From assembly GCA_900751665.1 (NCBI GenBank), contig CAADSV010000058.1:1-7623 (forward strand): DNA of 7,623 bases. Reading direction: 5' to 3'. Shown piece by piece: positions 6,026 through 7,623 of this stretch. The notes under the pieces are model-generated. The model was not told the DNA's origin and did not search any database. It was given only the letters and a program-made list of their open reading frames with translations. A program made the translations under genes and the position numbers. The DNA is from an uncultured Collinsella sp. (GTDB lineage: Bacteria > Actinomycetota > Coriobacteriia > Coriobacteriales > Coriobacteriaceae). Every line of letters begins with the position of its first letter. Within the stretch, counting starts at the first letter, position 1.

Positions 6026-6210
6026 GGGGAGGTTGATTTTCAATCTCAACGCAACAGCCTGAACGGACCCCGCGTTTCCGCAGCTAGCGCAACGCGGAAA
6101 TAGCTCCCGGCACCTTGCCATCACTTCGTTTCCGCAGGTGGAGGGGCTGTGGAGTCCGGTGCCCCCATGCCGCCGCCGCATGCTCCGCCAGCCCGCCGCG
6201 CAGCCGTTCC
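6026..6210. other. Gene-free spacer with IS30-end-like and direct repeats
   Basis: I see no coding region here. CGTTTCCGCAG occurs twice in direct orientation (6073-6083 and 6127-6137). CCGCGTT (6070-6076) faces AACGCGG (6091-6097). TCTCAACGCAAC (6044-6055) and AGCGCAAC (6086-6093) resemble the ACTCAGCGCAAC in the terminal repeat of the neighbouring IS30 element. The segment may hold worn ends of earlier insertions or be a repeat-rich target region. Confidence 0.4.
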
Positions 6211-6225
6211 GGACTCAGCGCAACG
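6211..6225 (+). repeat. IS30 left inverted repeat
   Basis: GGACTCAGCGCAACG is repeated exactly, inverted, at 7605-7619 and, direct, at 7590-7604. It is followed inward by a small hairpin, GGGCC-CTCC-GGCCC (6225-6238). It lies 30 nt beyond the transposase stop codon. Confidence 0.6.
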
Positions 6226-6255
6226 GGCCCTCCGGCCCATGTCCCGGCCCGCCGC

Positions 6256-7518
6256 CTATCCCGCCAGCGACCCCTCGCCCCTCGCGGCCCTGGCCCTTTC
6301 GATGCAGCCGGGCGTGAGGTCGAGCTCGCCGGGCGCCAGCTCCTCTATCCCGAACGCGTCCATGAGGGCGGAGGCGTCCTCCCCGAGGGCCATCCGCAGC
6401 ACGCGCGCCGGCGTCAGGAACCCGAGCGCCCCCCTCGGCTCGGAGTTCACCTGCGACATGAGCAGCGCGCAGTCCGCCGCCGTCAGCCGGTCGAACCTGG
6501 CCCCGGCGCCCCTGGGCAGCAGCTTCCTGATCTCCACGTGGTTCTTCTCGCACGCGCCCTTCTGCTGGCTCTGCCGGGGGTCGCAGTAGAAGAGCCTGGT
6601 CTCGCCGTCCCGCTCGCCGAGCAGCACCGCGATGGCGCCCTCGTCGGCGAACTCGCTCCCGTTGTCGGTGAGCACGGCGCCGAAGGCGCGCCTCGCGCCG
6701 TCCTCGCCGAGGACCCCGCGCAGGGAGGAGAGCGCCGCCAGGACCGAGGCGCACGTGCCGTCCGGCAGCGGCAGGGCCAGCTGGAAGCGGCTCGGGCGGT
6801 GCAGGAGCGTGAGGAGCCTGGCGGAGTCGCCCCTGGAGCCCTCGACGGTGTCCATCTCCCAGGCCGCGGCGCAGGCGTCCTCGCCGAGCGCGAGGAACGA
6901 CGCGTGCGACCTGCGCGCCGAGTGGGACGTCGCCCTCTTCGGGGCCCGGCGCGACCTCGGCCTGTAGCCGACCTTGCGCCTGAGCTCCATGTTCGTCATG
7001 CCGTCGTAGCCGGCGTCCACCCACCTGTAGACGGTGGAGGCGCTGAGCCCGGGGGTCGTCGCCGCTATCTGCTGCGGGGAGAGCCCGCGCGCGAGCCCGT
7101 CCCTGATGGCCGCGAGCTTGGCGGCGGCGCCCTCCTCGGTCTCGTCGATCCCGGACCTGCTCGCCGAGAGCTCGGCGTCGGCCGCCTCCTGCGCCCTCCT
7201 GGCGCTGTAGAACACCCTGGGCCTCCTCGAGCAGCCGTAGCCCCTCCTGTGCGAGCAGCCGTTGCAGCACCTCGGCCACGCGGAGAGCCTGGGGCAGGCC
7301 CCCGACAGGTCCGCGGGCGCGGGCTCGCCGTAGCGCGAGCGCGGCGCGGTGACGTAGCGGTGCGCCGCCACCTCCCTGGTCACGGTCGAGGGCGACCTGC
7401 CGAGCTCCGCGGCGATCTCGCGGGCGCTGCGGTTGCGGTCGAGCATCCTCTCGACCGTGTTCCTCTCGTGCCTCGTGAGCCTCCCGTACGACCTTCCGGA
7501 CGGCTTGGGTCTGGACAT
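6256..7518 (-). CDS. IS30-family DDE transposase
   Basis: This 420-aa protein would cut and join the ends of the surrounding insertion sequence. Residues 13-52 form the N-terminal helix-turn-helix (LTRHERNTVERML, then IAAELGRSPSTVTREV). A cysteine cluster follows (C75, C84, C85, C88, C96) with the pattern CNGC...C seen in part of the family. A second helix-turn-helix occupies about 147-168 (SPQQIAATTPGLSASTVYRW). The catalytic triad is D223 (WEMDTVEG), D285 (LTDNGSEF) and E324 (ACEKNHVEIRKLLPRG). The spacing from second Asp to Glu is 38 residues, longer than the usual 33. GGAGGGAGG ends 5 nt before the ATG. The reading frame is complete, so the copy may be active. Its third codon positions are almost all G or C, more extreme than in the PTS genes, consistent with arrival from another high-GC genome. 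Confidence 0.93.
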   Translation of the reverse strand: MSRPKPSGRSYGRLTRHERNTVERMLDRNRSAREIAAELGRSPSTVTREVAAHRYVTAPRSRYGEPAPADLSGACPRLSAWPRCCNGCSHRRGYGCSRRPRVFYSARRAQEAADAELSASRSGIDETEEGAAAKLAAIRDGLARGLSPQQIAATTPGLSASTVYRWVDAGYDGMTNMELRRKVGYRPRSRRAPKRATSHSARRSHASFLALGEDACAAAWEMDTVEGSRGDSARLLTLLHRPSRFQLALPLPDGTCASVLAALSSLRGVLGEDGARRAFGAVLTDNGSEFADEGAIAVLLGERDGETRLFYCDPRQSQQKGACEKNHVEIRKLLPRGAGARFDRLTAADCALLMSQVNSEPRGALGFLTPARVLRMALGEDASALMDAFGIEELAPGELDLTPGCIERARAARGEGSLAG

Positions 7519-7537
7519 GCCGGCCTCCCTCCATCGC

Positions 7538-7565
7538 GGGCCGGGGGATTCCGGCCCCTCTGGGG
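7538..7565. repeat. Hairpin upstream of the transposase
   Basis: GGGCCGG (7538-7544) and CCGGCCC (7551-7557) form a perfect 7-bp stem; CCCC (7555-7558) can instead pair with GGGG (7562-7565). The structure lies between the right end of the IS and the transposase ribosome binding site. It may limit transposase expression from outside promoters, a common strategy in insertion sequences. Confidence 0.4.
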
Positions 7566-7585
7566 TTGCCTACCCGGATTCGCGC

Positions 7586-7623
7586 CTCAGGACTCAGCGC
7601 AACGCGTTGCGCTGAGTCCTGAG
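7586..7623. repeat. Perfect 38-bp palindrome containing the IS30 right end
   Basis: Every base from 7586 to 7623 pairs around the centre 7604/7605, with no spacer. Each half contains GGACTCAGCGCAACG. The right half (7605-7619) is the inverted partner of the IS left end, and the left half (7590-7604) is a direct copy of it. The palindrome reaches the window edge and may be longer. Confidence 0.85.

Larger units (their letters stand above)
6211..7619 (-). mobile_element. IS30-family insertion sequence, about 1.4 kb
   Basis: The element is defined by a single intact IS30-type transposase and by GGACTCAGCGCAACG at 6211-6225 with its reverse complement at 7605-7619. The resulting 1409 bp is slightly long but fits the family, which usually spans about 1.0-1.25 kb with some larger members. 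The ACTCAGCGCAAC core resembles ends I associate with IS30 elements. I see no short target duplication directly outside these ends. An alternative reading is that copies at 6211-6225 and 7590-7604 are a 15-bp target duplication, with the element between them at 6226-7589, but no inverted repeat is visible at those inner limits. Confidence 0.7.

Noticed and set aside
6032..6050. GTTGA...TCAAC inverted repeat as a possible Fur-type box
   Set aside because: The match to a Fur site is poor, no gene follows, and the sequence is better explained as similarity to IS30 ends.
6215..7534. 439-codon minus-strand frame overlapping the transposase in another phase
   Set aside because: It is a low-complexity Arg/Gly/Ala-rich product, while the 420-aa frame carries both helix-turn-helix motifs and the DDE triad.
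1..7623. CRISPR array, tRNA or rRNA genes, toxin-antitoxin or phage-defence genes
   Set aside because: No regularly spaced repeats, tRNA-like cloverleaf or defence-type proteins were seen; all substantial coding content is assigned to sugar use or to the IS.

Overview
The window looks like a chromosomal segment of a high-GC Gram-positive gut anaerobe. A Coriobacteriia genome such as Collinsella fits best. I base this on GC-rich third codon positions, strong AGGAGG-type ribosome binding sites, Firmicutes-like PTS and ManA proteins, and a very GC-rich IS30 transposase. The genus is an inference, because no rRNA or other marker gene is present.

Layout. Positions 1-228 hold no gene, only terminators: one for a + strand gene outside the window (13-38) and a perfect 18-bp hairpin closing the minus-strand pair (166-205). 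Reading leftwards, a GntR/UTRA regulator (1236-1955) is followed by a short-form mannose-6-phosphate isomerase, manA (229-1161). Divergent from these is a + strand operon: a GH1 6-phospho-beta-glycosidase (2259-3659), a lactose/cellobiose-family PTS IIC permease (3780-5123), IIB (5285-5587) and IIA (5597-5929). It ends at a clear intrinsic terminator (5988-6025). Between the divergent units is an AT-rich control region with a good + strand promoter and three copies of TTACTTTT. After it comes a transcribed leader holding a very long imperfect hairpin (2131-2228).

From 6026 to the right edge the sequence is mobile-element territory. It contains short repeats that resemble IS30 ends, a complete IS30-family transposase on the minus strand (6256-7518), 15-bp inverted ends, and a perfect 38-bp palindrome (7586-7623) that reaches the window end.

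How the genes work together. The PTS proteins would import and phosphorylate a beta-linked disaccharide. The GH1 enzyme would split the 6-phospho-disaccharide in the cytoplasm. The UTRA regulator would sense a sugar phosphate and release the divergent promoters. Having manA next to the regulator suggests that one product may be mannose-6-phosphate, so a mannose-containing beta-disaccharide such as a glucomannan or mannan fragment is a reasonable alternative to cellobiose. The most unusual features are the leader hairpin, a second terminator-like hairpin inside the PTS operon, and the palindrome at the IS30 right end.
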